A stretch of DNA of 64,000 nt, taken from positions 22,350,742-22,414,741 of the forward strand of contig NC_045141.1 in the NCBI RefSeq assembly GCF_008831285.2, read 5' to 3'. Below, in pieces: positions 11,311 through 23,618 of this stretch. The stretch comes from Nymphaea colorata. Its lineage: Eukaryota > Streptophyta > Magnoliopsida > Nymphaeales > Nymphaeaceae. The notes below the pieces were generated by a model. The model had not been told where the DNA came from. It was given only the letters and a program-made list of their open reading frames with translations, and did not search any database. The translations under genes were made by a program, and so were the position numbers. The first letter of the stretch is position 1; every line of letters begins with the position of its first letter.

Positions 11311-13142
11311 TATCTCATCTATCTCAAACTTGTCTCTTCCACAAGTCAGCAGATGCTATAACCTTTTTCTCAACTACCATGCCTGATTATGCAGCTCTAA
11401 TGTTTGTATACATCACATAAGAAAAAAGCAAAAGGGAATATGGAGTTGTTCAGTTTTGAGGATTTGTTTTTTTTGTTTAAGATTGATCTCTCTTCAATTT
11501 GTTAGGTCGCATTTTTCTGAAAGCATGCGCTACATGATCTTGTAACCTGTCTTCCTCGTAGAATCGCTTTTTATTCCTTCCCGTTCAAGCTGTCACCTTT
11601 CTCTTAATCTGAGTTTTACTTATGAAGCTGCCTGGTAGTATTCTGTGAGTGTGGGCCATATTTCAATCACAAGGCACACAACAATATTTCATGTTCAAAT
11701 GGAACAAGGCAAACAAATATCATTATACTTCCAGTGCAAAATTGCCTGAATGTGTAACAGATTCATGAGTGTGCTTATAAAAGATTATCTGTTAGTCATA
11801 TTTTCTCTGCAGAATAATCAAATTATTTGCTAATTCTGCATGCACAGATAAAGATTGTCTTTAATGGAGGGCAGATGTTGCTCATATTACATTTAATTTT
11901 TGCAAAACTTGACAAAAAAGCTGCCTAGCTTTTGGGCACATACCAAACGACCTACTAACCTTTGACGCGTAACAAGTAGGCGCTTCAGTTTTACTCAGAT
12001 CACCGTCTGATGGCGAAAGTCGTAAAATTAGAATAAGAATTTACAAAACAACCCTCACAAGCAAGATATCTCAAGAAACAGAAAAAATAAAATAAAAGGA
12101 CTGCTGGACAGCGAGGAGGAGCCAGTGGAAAGATGAGGGGACTTCATATTCTTAATGTCGAGTGGACAAAGAAGCATATCCTATGCCCTTGAAAACCTCA
12201 TTGCAGAGGTCGAACACCTTCAGAACCAGCGGCTTCGGCGACAGCTGCCGCCTTGTCTTCTTGCTGCTACGGCGCCTCTCCACCCCTCTTCTACCTCCGC
12301 CACTGATGCCGAAAATGTTGCCACTCATTTCGCGTTCCCATCTCTCGACGCCGCAGCATTCTTCTTCTCCACGACCCTCATCCCTGCCTTCAACGACACG
12401 ATCAAGACCAGAACCCCCAAATCCTCCTAAAAAACCACAAGAAATCTAAGCCAAAAATAAAACCCCGGGCTCCCAAACTCTCTGCCCCTCGTTCATGATG
12501 AACCAAGCTCTTATGAGTCAGGATTATAGGAATGCTCCATTAGATCACTTCCTTTGATATTTTTTGGAATCAAACTTCTTGGAACACGGATGGATGCGAG
12601 AAGAACAAATAGTCAACGGCATGGAATTAACTCTCAAGGATAAAAAATAGAAAGCCCAAATAGAGGGAGGAAATCTCCGCAGCCCCTTCTTTCTTTATTT
12701 GGAAGTTAATGAAAAATGGTCTAACAGACAAGGTCCTTTCAGTATTAAAACGAGGAAAAATCGAGACAATTTCTTGACAAGTATCTGGTGAGCCACCCAC
12801 TCCCCCTTGCCAACCGACGACATGTGCGCCACGCAGTTCGTTTTTTTTTTTCTATTTTTTATTTTATGACATGTTTTGCTGTGCAAGGGGCAGTTCTGTA
12901 AACTATCTCATTTATTTAACGTTTTCTGTTTGAAGGCGGTGATTTGAGAATTACGAGGAATACTTGATCGCCTATCTGTTGTTGCATGTCAAAAGTTGAG
13001 CGGTTATTTGTTATTCAGTCAATAGAGGAGCCGTTTTTTGTAATTTTCGAACTTTTAACAATAAAAAAATACATACACGAAGACAATATTCCAACCTCCA
13101 TGCTGTTGGCATACACGCGGCCCTGATTTTGCAAACTAATTG
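11311..13142. other. convergent intergenic region between THO7 and NAA60
   Basis: This holds the 3' UTRs of the two convergent genes and AT-rich spacer. The only coding-like signal is a possible plant cysteine oxidase fragment near 12140-12400, listed separately. Nothing else is recognised. Confidence 0.5.
12140..12400 (-). pseudogene. possible remnant of a plant cysteine oxidase-like first exon
   Basis: A GC-rich minus-strand frame reads a basic stretch (RRRSSKKTRRQLSPKP) followed by LVLKVFDLCNEVFKGIG. This resembles the N-terminal part of plant cysteine oxidases, where a Lys/Arg/Ser-rich segment precedes a helix of the form LQKLYDTCKEVF. A stop follows soon after, and no matching downstream exon with the cupin His residues is seen. 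Nearby frames hold further weak similarity, which would imply frameshifts. The match is short and made by eye, so chance is possible. Confidence 0.28.
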
Positions 13143-14735
13143 TTAAACACATTGCAGTCCACTGCTGTCAGCACCCTGAATGATTCTATTTGAATTGGGC
13201 AGTAGAGAATTAGCCTCTTTACATTTTGGCCATGCAGGTACCACGTCTCCGTGCTTCCACAATCTTGTTGTCAGAGACATAAAAAAGCTCCTTAAGTATG
13301 TAGCAACTGCTACGATCAGGTCACTGTAACAATAATAAAAATTAAGCAGTCAGGACTTTAACTCAGGAAAAAGAGTTCATAAAGTGTCTCAAAGAGGACT
13401 TGAGGAACAAAAGCATCAGTTACTTCCTAATACCATAAGCTTTGGCAAGTGCAAAGATTTGTCATAGCATTTTCTTGTCGAGATATGCTTGTACCATGAA
13501 GATCTGTTATGGACTGAAAATTTCAGGCTCATGCAGACGGCAATCTATCATAATCAAGCAATACTCCAACAGGGAAGCTGAAATTCATCCATTACTGTTG
13601 GAATTGGAGTTGTGCGTGCATGCATGTAAATGTGAATGTGCGTTCGCTCTTTGGCCACCACAAAGAAGTACAGGTTGGGGGGGGGGGGGGTGCAGAAAGA
13701 GAAAAAATGGTAATAAATAGCTAGAATAATTGCGAAAGGGCAGACATGCTTTTTCTCATTTTTAATGAACTTACTTACTCTTTTTCAAGGAAAACATTTG
13801 CTAGCTACTATGCTAACCAAAGCAGTTTGTAGGCAGTAAAGTGCATAATGCACATGATTCGGTTGACAAGGTGTGCGCAATATACTTACAGAGCAGAGCA
13901 AGGAGACCGTCCCCCATTTACATGGTATGCATACAAATATGCATCAAAATGCTGATCATTGATGTAGTAAAAGTACGGCAATCTCCGCAAGCATCGGAAA
14001 GCCATCCTCCTGTAGAAGAGGATGGCAGGTCTGTTGTAGGCAATCACGTGTAAATAAACTGCTCTGCATGCAGGAATGCTTGAAGCATAATTGATAACCT
14101 CCCGAACGAGAGATGAAGCTGATAATAACATACACAAAGATGAGCTCCATTGCCGAAAACACAAGACCGACAAGGTTGGTCCACCGAGTGACAGCAAGAC
14201 TAACCTATTCCAAGATTTCTATACTGCTGAGCTACACCAAGTGTAAGAATATAAACCAATCTCCGGTTTTTATCTGAAGTGTCACATTGCAAAATGTCAT
14301 CCACCTGCAGAGAATTGAGCAAAACATGATACGTGCAGCGCAGTTGGAAAATATAGCTTACTATAACTTTGGTGATACCTCAGCCTGTGATGGTATGACT
14401 ACACGTGCAGTGACGAATGCAATCAGTTCATCGGCTTTTTCATAAGGACGACTGCTGTCTACAGCAGCCCAGGATATGATATCACGACTATTGACTACAT
14501 TCAAGAAGAATTGCGACTCATACCTGCAAAAAAAGAGATTCTCAGATGTACCTCTTTGTCAAACAATTGCTTTATCTATGACAGAAGAAGTCAAGATGAA
14601 GAACAAACATAAAAGTGCCAACAGTGACCTGATCGGGAACAAGGACGCATGAATCTCCTGAAGTGCTTCTAGATCAGACGGCCTTATGGGCCTGTAAGCG
14701 ATATACTGAGCACGTTCAGACTTGTGGGTTACCAT
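13143..14735 (-). CDS. N-alpha-acetyltransferase 60 (NAA60, GNAT family)
   Basis: NAA60 transfers acetyl from acetyl-CoA to N-termini of membrane proteins. Five coding exons (14735-14629, 14523-14379, 14304-14205, 14118-13890, 13323-13143) join in phase to give 253 aa. Family signatures are IAYRPIRPSDLEALQEIHAS at the N-terminus, then SWAAVD, then LVYILTLGVAQQYRNLGIAS. The last of these carries the acetyl-CoA loop R-x-x-G-x-A (residues 113-118). Further on come AVYLHVIAYNRPAILFYRRM and VNGGRSPCSAL. The C-terminus (DLIVAVATYLRSFFMSLTTRLW) is amphipathic, as expected for the membrane-binding helix of this family. The ATG at 14735 is preceded by a candidate leader acceptor (14763-14761) and an upstream 5' UTR exon ending near 16344. 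The first five codons and the promoter are duplicated at about 26060-26580. Confidence 0.93.
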
Positions 14736-17448
14736 TGAAGGCAACTAATACAAATCCCCTCTGAAAGTGTGTGTTATCTGGCGCCCATCTAACAATATAT
14801 CTGCTCCAAATTTCATGAGCACTTGCATTAGCGATGGACTCTTCCAGAAAAAATATTCTTGTATGCTGTATATGCCAGGAACTGCACTAGAGTTTGATAT
14901 TTAGCAGAAATTCTTTTCCATATAAAAACAGAAAATAGCAATTCAAACATACATTGCACCTTCATATTGTAATAATTTCTAGATGGTGGGATGGTCAAGT
15001 AACAGTAATCTATTTCAGAGTTGCAAAAGTGATTGAAATGGCAACTAATTCGTGTAATAAAATGTGTCTCTTCTTTTCTTGTTTACCCTGCATCTTTATT
15101 TGATGTGTGTCCCAAAATGCTAGCAAACAGCAGGTTTGTGGGATTTGAGGATCAAGATGGCCCTTCACCTTTTGCAGAAGAAAGGTAGAGAACGGCTCTT
15201 ACAGCATAAGGACAAACTCCTTCTACTTGCAAACAAAATTTAATTAAGGCAAGAAATTTAACGTGCATATTTTCCTGTTGCCTCCGCAAATGTTTCGTAA
15301 AAAGGCATCTGAAACTCTTTTGATCCTTGCTTCACGGAAACCGTTCTCATGAGACAAGACCTAGAAACACAGCACGTTGCCAGCCAATCATCACCTCACC
15401 ATCTAAGCTTCGTCCTTTCTTTTTCGGACCAAGTGTCTCGTGTGCCATACTCAGCGATCAGTCGATCCTTCTCTATGATCCATGGACAGTCACAACAATG
15501 CATAAGATGGCCAATCTAAGTGAAAAGTTTGGAGCCAGAACCATACACAATTCTTTCAACCTAAAACACACTAGGTTCCAACCTTTATCCACTATTTATG
15601 CTTGAAGCCTTGAACAACCTTTTATGGCGATCTAATGATTCTAATCAATGGCCTTAATTATTCCAGGTCTCAGCAAGTGTGTCGATTCTAAAAGAAATCA
15701 GATTCCAGTCCTTATGGCCATTGATGAAGCTCAATCTTATCAATAACGTCGTGAATCCTTATGATCCGGTAGGAACGAAGAATGCAACCGAATTGCACGT
15801 CATAATAAACAATCACAAATGAGAAGATGATGACCCAATCAAATTGCTAAACTAACGAGATTCATGATCATTCATCTGCATTCCCCACTTCAAAACACAC
15901 TTATCTTGATTGTCATTCCCAAACAGAAAAGACCCACACGGGCTAAACTTACTGGGGAGAAAGACAAAGCACATATATCTACAACGATCCCAAAGCCACA
16001 ACATTCAACTTCCGTTCCCTCTTCAGAAATTCCACGGCATTTCTCGGAAAGTTAAAAGAAACAAACAACCAAACAGAGCATCGCGAGTCTAAATCACACA
16101 TAAATGAATAAAAGACAACCTGGGAAGTAAAAACAAGCAAAAGAGAACACAGGCCATCAACTATCAAGCAACGAATTCCCTCATTTATTTGTGTAGTTTC
16201 CGCCAAAATTGAAACAAACAACTCACGGCCAGTCAAGAAAAATCTCCATTTCAACCATTAAACAAACGAGAGAAAACTAAATTTTTGGTTTATAAAAAAG
16301 AAGGAGAATAGCTTAACAACTGAAGGGTAAGGATCGTGCTTACCTCAATTCATGATCAAAGAAAAGGGGAGAACAGAAGAAGACACAAATAATAGGAGGA
16401 AGACGACCTCGGTGCAGACGCACAACCAGAAAATAGCAGAAGGGGACTTTTCATTTTCATTGTCCGAGAAAAGTATCCCACTTTTGTCAAAAGACCATTC
16501 TGGGCTCTAAATTTTCTCATTTCGAGTCCCAGTGACCTCAGAAGTGAGAAAAAGTTCCGACGTGAGCGGATTATAGATCCACGGGTCTCTTGCTCGAACC
16601 TCTCACTGGACTAAAAATTCTGGATCTTGTTCTTGCGGAGACAAAGGAGAAAAAACCAGAGAGCGTCAGACCCATTGTTGGAAATCAAACTGCTCACTTG
16701 GATCCGTGTGTTGTTGAAAGGCAAGGTACTTAAATCCATGCATTGGATGCGATATGAGATCTACCTAAGATCCATAACTCATCAAATTGAGGATTTCATA
16801 TCTGATTTTGCTATTTTAGACTGGATCCATGTTTTCATGAAAGTCAAGTTAATACAAGGATTTCCTATCTGATTTTGCAAATTTGGTCCGATAGTAGAAT
16901 GAAGTTAATTGTGGTTTCCGAACTGTAAGCAAGTCTTTCTTGGCATATTTTTTTTTAGGATTGATTCACTGTCACAAATTTCACTTTTTTTTTTCAAAAT
17001 ATAATGCTAAAAATAAAAAAATAAGTGAAAAGGGGAAAAAGTAAATAAGTGATATCCTAAAAACGTCAGCAAATGAAAACATCGTCCATTTGCCATGCTA
17101 TTTTCTAATTTCTTAAGAACACCCTTTAATATAATTTAAATATTTGGTGCTTACTTTTACATTTTAATAACTTTCTGAATTTCGTCTACGTTCCTATGAA
17201 AAAAAAAGTATACAATTCAGATCCTTTTTAGACAAGCTCCAGCAAAAGCGATCGATTCAAACAACCCAAGAATGATTATTCAAAATAGTTAAAAGGTGTT
17301 TCTTTGCCTGTTTCCTGTGCGAGGCACCTTTCCTTTGGATGGTCATTTAACAGATGAATATCATTTGGGGCATTTACAAAACAATTTCCTCCTGAGGCAT
17401 ATGAAAATTTCACGCTCCCTGGCCATAGCAGCAAGTCAACGAAGAAGA

Positions 17449-17516
<68 letters not shown>

Positions 17517-17834
17517 CATATTGCACGAACCAGAGAACATCGTAACTTCTTGGGGAGTATAAAATTTTAACAGTAACTCTTTGAATTGAGGAACCACCGT
17601 TGCACATATAGACAACATAAGCAGTACCACTACATAGTGCAATTTTCTAGTTACAGCATGAACAGAAGCGTAGTAGTCACAATGTTAGAATCAACCTCTA
17701 CTCCTACCAGACAAGGTTCCTTTTGGTTTGCATGTTATTATATATCCAAATCTCCAAACTGATCAGAAGTTATTGCAATACGTGGTGATGGAAAGCTAGA
17801 AGCATGAGCATCCATGGCCGAGGAAGTGTCCTCA
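14736..17834. other. NAA60 leader intron and promoter, and TPS 3' flank
   Basis: On the minus strand, a likely 5' UTR exon of NAA60 ends at a donor near 16343 (ATTGAG|GTAAGC) and splices to 14760. The intervening intron of about 1.6 kb holds no gene. The NAA60 promoter should lie beyond about 16450. The stretch 16900-17300 is very AT-rich. The TPS 3' UTR occupies the sequence just below 17835. Parts of this region (14725-14790, 15950-16480, 17220-17760) recur in unit 2 of the tandem duplication. Confidence 0.5.
17449..17514. repeat. compound (AC)n(AT)n microsatellite
   Basis: About 12 AC units run directly into about 20 AT units downstream of the TPS gene. A similar compound repeat occurs at 31407-31473. 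Confidence 0.95.
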
Positions 17835-20800
17835 TCAGAGGCTTTCAAATGAAAGTTGTGAAATGGAGTTCCTTGCTGCCAGCTCTGATGCAGTGGCAAG
17901 GCCCTGCAACATTCTGATGATCTCTGAAGTGTCGTCTAGGTAGTACTTTGCTTTACTTGGCTTTTGACCAACTGTGCAGGCAAATACCTCTGCTATCGGT
18001 GACAGAGAAGGACCAGCCATGGCACTCGTGATAACCTCAAACATATCTTCATCAGACCTATCATCTCCCACGCAGAGAACAAAATCAGGCAACTTGCCTT
18101 TCTGCTTCATCAAAGAAAGCAGGCGCTCTGCAACTAGACCTTTAGTGACACCCTGCATTGTGGTATCAAGTTCAGAAATTACGTTGGTTAACCAAATTCG
18201 TGCGTAATATAACCGAAGATAATGGTGGCTAGTTACCTGTGGTTTCACTTCTACAATATGCTGACCGCTTTTCACTGAGACTGGTTCATTGGCAAGAACA
18301 CTCTCAAGATGATCAAGAAGCTCTTTGGCCTGGCAAGCTCCAAAGTCTGGGTCAGCATATCGATAATGCCAGACAAGGGCACTTTCTTTGGCTTCAATGG
18401 AGGAACCATCAGTTGTTCCAGTATACAACTTCATCACAGGTTCTGCAACTTGCTTCCAATCAAAGTCAGCAACAGAAACACAAGTTTCCCATTCTGCATC
18501 ATACTTTACCCTGGACGAATGTTCAACTAAAATCAAACTTGAAGGCATTATGGTTGAGAAAGGACGAGAAAGGACAAGTGAATAGGCCAAAAGTATGGCC
18601 ATAACAAAGAACAAAGACATACAGTTTTCAGAGCTACAAACTAATAAGTTCTCGAGCTGGGTAGGTAGCAAAGAGGGTTCATTGGATCCAAGCACTAGTT
18701 GAGGGTTCTCAGTCTTGCGAAAAGTGAATTGTTGCAAAAAAATATTATGGTCTAGATTTCCAGTCATGTTACTGAATCTCCAGAATTTGAGTGGTCGCAA
18801 TCAGACAAGAAATAAGAATCCAGTAGCCAGTAGGGGTAGTAACAAGGTGGAAGAGGCATGGTACCCTTCTGCACGTTCGACCACTTCTAACATGACAAGA
18901 ATGTAAGTATCAACATTCTTACATGACAAGAATGTAAGCATCAACACGTGAATCACAAAAGAATTAAAAAGCCAAATGCATGAAGGCTGTGAATAAGATA
19001 CTCCAAAATAATCACTGTTTTAAGAAATAAAAAATACATGAACTGTGAAAGGAGACAAATCTATATAAAATACCATAGCATTGAGATATTTTATAGAATA
19101 CTGCTCATAATTGTGAATGTTTGAAATCAAGCCTACAATCATGTGATTAAGTCCTTTTCTCCATCTGAAAATCCAGTTAAGTTCTCATGGGTGGTGGCAA
19201 AAGGAACTAGTTTAAACCCTACCTTTCTAATATTTTTCATTTTTCCATAACAAAAGGGATCATATTTGTGTAGGAAATTGATGTCATCTAATCAGAACAA
19301 TTTGTCCTTCAATAACAACAGGATAACTTGTGCAAGTTCATAGTGGTGAGCAATGATGATAAAACCTACCAGGACAACAAAATTAGCATAAGATAGGATG
19401 AAACATAACCAAAAGAGAGCTGATGAACTTACCTTAGAAAATAGCCATGCTCTGCAGCAATTCCCAGGTTCTCACAAGGGGAAAACCATTCACTAAGTGT
19501 CTGCTTGTCCCTGGCACTTACAAGAAAGACGACATTCTTTGGATCTCTGCACAAACTATTCAATATACTAATGGCCTCTGAATTTGGCGTTTTACTGATG
19601 GATGTCTGCGGCATCATCGTTCCATCATAATCCAAGAGGATAGCCCTATTCTTAGTTCTCTTGTAAGCTGAAACAATGTGCTCCACAGAGAGCTTCCTGA
19701 AATTGGGATCAAGTGCTATTACCCTGAATCCTAAACCAAAACCAATACCCCAACATCTCCTCCTTATGTGATCCCTGCATGTCCTTTCTAAGTCTTGCAG
19801 GAAGCTGTGAGCCCAATAGCCCACATCATGGCTGCTTACATACCTATAATGCTTCTCATGACGGAACTGCTTTTCTGACTCTTGCATCATAATTGCAGAA
19901 TTCATGGCCTCAGCCACTGCATCAATGTTCCAAGGATTCACTCGAATTGCTCCACTAAGAGATGGTGAACAGCCGATAAACTCTGAAACAACCAGCATGC
20001 TCTTCTTTGGTAGTGATGAGTTTACTTCTAGTTGCCGGTCTAACCTATCATTTCCTTGCCTGCAGACAATGTACTCGTATGGGATAAGATTCATTCCATC
20101 CCTAACTGCAGTTACAAGACAACACTCAGAAATCACATAATACGCAATCCTCTCATAGAACTGAAGTGGGGTATCTATTAACACCACAGGTTGATAATCA
20201 GGCTTTCCAAATCTTTCATTGATGCGTTTCATTGTGGAATAGGTTTCAGCCTGCACTTCTTGCACATCTTTCCCTCGCCCTCTTGCTGGATTTGCAATCT
20301 GCACTAGTACCACCTTTCTGCTCCATTCTGGATGCTGAAATAGCAGCTGCTCCATCGCCAACAGTTTCAAACTAATCCCCTTGAATATATCCATATCATC
20401 CACTCCAAGCAACACAGTTCTGTCCTTAAATTGCTGTTTGAGCTCACCAACTCTAGCTTCAGTCTCTGGAAGATCCAGGACAGACTGAAGCTGGCCCATA
20501 TGAATTCCAACTGGAAGAATTTTAATGCTGACAGTGCGTCCATAATACTCAAGCCCGATATAACCCCTCTTTGATTGATAGCTCAGACCAAGCATTCGGC
20601 TGCAACAAGAAAGAAAATGTCTAGCGTAATCAAACGTGTGAAATCCGATCAGATCTGAATTCAGGAGAGCACGAAGCAGCTCATCTCGAACGGGAAGAGT
20701 CCTATAAATTTCAGAAGAAGGGAAAGGGCTGTGCAGAAAGAATCCAAGCTTCACCCTATTGAACCTCTTCCTCAGAAAAGTTGGCAATACCATCAAATGG

Positions 20801-21420
20801 TAGTCATGTACCCACACGAAGTCATCATCTGGGTTAATCACTTCCATTACTTTGTCCGCAAAAATCTTGTTAACTGAAACATAAGCCTGCCAAAAGGATC
20901 GGTCGAACCTGCTGCCTAAATCTGGAGATAGGGGCAACATGTAATGAAACAGAGGCCATAGTTGCTGCTTGCAGAAACCATGGTAGAATCTATCAAACAA
21001 ATCGCGTGGAAGGAATGCAGGTACACATTTGAATACCTCAAGCAGAGTTTGAGCAACATCATCCTGCTCACAAGGATCAACCTCCTCTTTCAAACATCCT
21101 ATATAGATCACTTCAACATCCTCACCTAGCCCATCTTTTAGCTGTAGGAGCAATGAATCCTCATCCCAACTGAAATCCCAACCTTCGCCTTCTGACCGTC
21201 TATGAGCTCGAATGGGAAGCTGATTGCCCACAATGATCATCCGATCTTGTGAAACAGAGGAGGAGGAGTCCGAATTCACACTGTTGTTGTTCTCATCTTC
21301 CAAATCCGATATAATGCCAGCAACAGTCATCACTCGAATAAGCCTCTTCCCCACTTGGCCGAATGCCGGAGAATCCCCAGATGTGAGGTCCAGGAGATTT
21401 GAGTATGATCTTGAAGCCAT
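17835..21420 (-). CDS. class II trehalose-6-phosphate synthase (TPS-TPP fusion)
   Basis: Three exons (21420-19433, 18510-18237, 18152-17835) join in phase to 859 aa. The N-terminus MASRSYSNLLDLTSGD is typical of class II plant TPS (TPS5-11). A GT20 synthase-like domain spans about 60-545 and a TPP-like HAD domain about 590-850. The HAD motifs are present: DYDGT (597-601) and GDDRSDED (783-790). In the synthase domain, the position where active enzymes have Arg in the (E/D)RLDxxKG motif reads DDMDIFKG (341-348). The phosphate-binding Arg appears lost, while Lys347 is kept. Class II proteins are generally inactive as synthases and act as regulators of sugar signalling, for example through SnRK1; that role is inferred here. 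The closest remembered relative is TPS7. The first exon carries the usual long uninterrupted coding block. A possible upstream ORF lies in the leader. A broken copy of its 5' end lies at 27250-27548. Confidence 0.93.
18880..18950. repeat. 31-bp tandem duplication in the TPS intron
   Basis: The segment CATGACAAGAATGTAAG occurs at 18891 and again at 18922. Between the copies is an inverted match (GAATGTAAG with CTTACATTC), so the site can form a short hairpin. It lies inside the 922-bp first coding intron (18511-19432), in which nothing else is recognised. Confidence 0.75.
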
Positions 21421-21782
21421 TTTACTAATTTGATATCCTGAAAAGATCCTGTCAAATCCTCCAAAATGACTGAAATTCACTCCAATTTTTTTGCTAGATA
21501 CAATCTTCAAGTGAAAAACTAGATATAGCACCATTCAATACCCAAAAGTAGGGGAAAATGCAGCATAATCCCATGACTGCAAACGAATAAATTTCCAGAA
21601 GCTATAGTGGCACTCTATAGGACTTCAAGAGTACAAGTACCTTTTTTCAGCCTTTAGGCTTCACCTGCAGCCCATCAGCTCCTGGACTAGAACCAAACTC
21701 TGAAAAAAAAACATGAAAAATCAGAAATGCAAACTACCACAGACACCGTTCTAATACATAATATTCTATAGTGGCCAATAAT

Positions 21783-21986
21783 TCACTTCAACCATGGCTG
21801 CAATTGGCTCTCAACTACACTAGAACCACCAATTACCAACGGAACAGAAATGAAAAAAGCTAGGCTACACAAACAGTCAAGCATGCTTGAAACTAAGAAG
21901 AAACTGGTCACCAATGAGTTTACCCCACGGAAGGCAGACAAATATCTGCCGCAAGCAAAAGCAGTCAGAGAAGAACCCAGCACCAT
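21783..21986 (-). other. candidate upstream ORF of the TPS gene
   Basis: A 67-codon ATG-started frame runs on the minus strand about 360 bases before the TPS start. It begins MVLGSSLTAFACGRYL and ends in SVVESQLQPWLK. It is hydrophobic in the middle. I recall that conserved peptide uORFs have been reported in plant class II TPS leaders, but I cannot confirm that this one matches. In duplication unit 2 the equivalent start codon is gone, so it offers no evidence of constraint. Confidence 0.3.
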
Positions 21987-22029
21987 GACATGAAAAAAGC
22001 AAAAAGGTAGCACAGTTTTTATACCGAAG

Positions 22030-22142
22030 CGTTGGATAGAGAGAGAGAGAAAGAGAGAAGACAGAAGAGAGAGAAAGAGAGAACAGAGAACAGAGAAGAG
22101 AGAGAAAGAGAGAACAGAGAACATAGAAGAGAGAGCGAGAGG
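22030..22142. repeat. GA-rich low-complexity tract
   Basis: The tract is imperfect GAGAGA and GAACAGA repeats on the plus strand, read as CT-rich on the TPS strand. It sits in the TPS leader or core promoter. Such tracts are common GAGA-factor or Y-patch sites in plant promoters. Confidence 0.8.
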
Positions 22143-23618
22143 GTACAGACTACAGAGAGATGGAGGTGGCAAAGAGGTACCTTTCACAAGTCCGAGCATG
22201 TGGTTCTCTACCTTCTCTCTCTCGTTCTCTTTCTTTTGATGGTAGACGGCTTCAGTATCGATCACTTCAAGATAACTCTGGTTAGACCATGGTGAACAAT
22301 GGTTGTACATCACCTCATGCCGTATCTGCCTCGGTTGTGCATGAACGTTTTCTTGTAGATTCAACCTTGGTGAAGGGATGTGGACCGTTTGATATGTCCA
22401 CAAATCGTGTGGTTACTGTGCACTTGAGGAAGCACAACCGGGGGTTCGATTATTTGGTAATCTGATGAAGCAATAGCTGCTTGAGAATTAAACGGACGTC
22501 CATCCCTTTTTTTCCTTGAAATGACGAGACTGCGTTTACTATTTGTCACAAGGAGTACGTAAACAATGAATGACATTCTCATGCGGTATTCTCCATATAT
22601 CTTGTTTGGTTTCCCTTTGAAATGTGGCATGTCTAATGGAATTCCTAAGAATCTCATCTTGCTAACTTTCCCCTTCTCCTACTCTCTTCCAACACTGATT
22701 TTTGCTTGGATTTGCACTATTCTGAGTGAAATTTAACCAGGGGATAGATCAATCGCGGTCCCTTTGGCTCATATCTTCCACAGAGGGCCAACTTTTTATC
22801 TTGAAAAATTACAAGTCCCCGTAAAGAGGGAGGGCATTCGTAGCCGACGTGATGTGGTTTAAATTGGAAACTATGGCTCATCATAAAAAGTCATATAGTA
22901 TCTTTTCGTTTCTTTCTCTGTTCTTATTTTTCATTCCTATTTCCGAAGGGAAGCTTGACTGTGACGTAACGAGGGGCCAACAACGTCCACTCCCTCCTTT
23001 TGGCTGCATTAGATTTCGCCGTAAAATTAATGGGCCTTTGATGGGCAGTCGAAACTTATTTTTCTATAGATTAGTGCAATAAAACTTTCCGACCTCCCTT
23101 CTTTTTCCGGCACACTTTTTCTGCTCTCATACATGGGGACCTAACTCATAAGGTTCTTTCCTTGTGGGCATTCATCATGATGGTTCCTTTTTTGCTCTTT
23201 TTTCTCTGGCTGCAAACATTTTGGAGTTCATTTTCTCGCACAAGGTCCCTCTTCTTTTTTAGTACACCAAAAATTCCGAGCCGTTTTTTCTTGTTCTCTC
23301 AGATGGCAGGTGGAAAACATTTCCTCGACAAATTCCTAGATTCATACGAAAACCATGGGTGATGGGGGCCACCACATAAACTTTTGTATTTTAACCCTTT
23401 ACCAAAAAGGGTTTCTGCGGTCATTTGCGGCCACTGGGCTTAGCCAAATGGCTCTGATTGGGACGCACCCATTGAAGGTAAGGAAGACAAGTAGGGGCAC
23501 ATCGGCATGGGCGAATCAGATAGAAAGGCTCTAGCTACGTGGAGCTGTGAAAGTATTTTTCAAGGAATGAAGAGTGGTTTCCCTCTGAGAAAAGAGCATG
23601 GCATCTTCACGGTGGGAT

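Larger units (their letters stand above)
21421..23618 (-). promoter_or_regulatory. leader and promoter region of the TPS gene
   Basis: This region lies upstream of the TPS start on the minus strand. It contains a long CT-rich tract on the minus strand (about 22030-22140), a TATAAAA-like site (22022-22016) and a possible donor at 22180. There is also a 67-codon open frame (21986-21783). The true transcription start cannot be fixed from sequence alone. If the TATA-like site is used, transcription would begin close to 21985; if the CT tract is leader, it begins further out, near 22400. Most of this region recurs at 27600-29555 in unit 2. Confidence 0.5.

Noticed and set aside
18511..18800. extension of the TPS second exon frame upstream to 18800
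   Set aside because: The acceptor at 18513-18511 restores the conserved phase from exon 1 (FLR|VKYDAEWET); sequence further upstream is not TPS-like.
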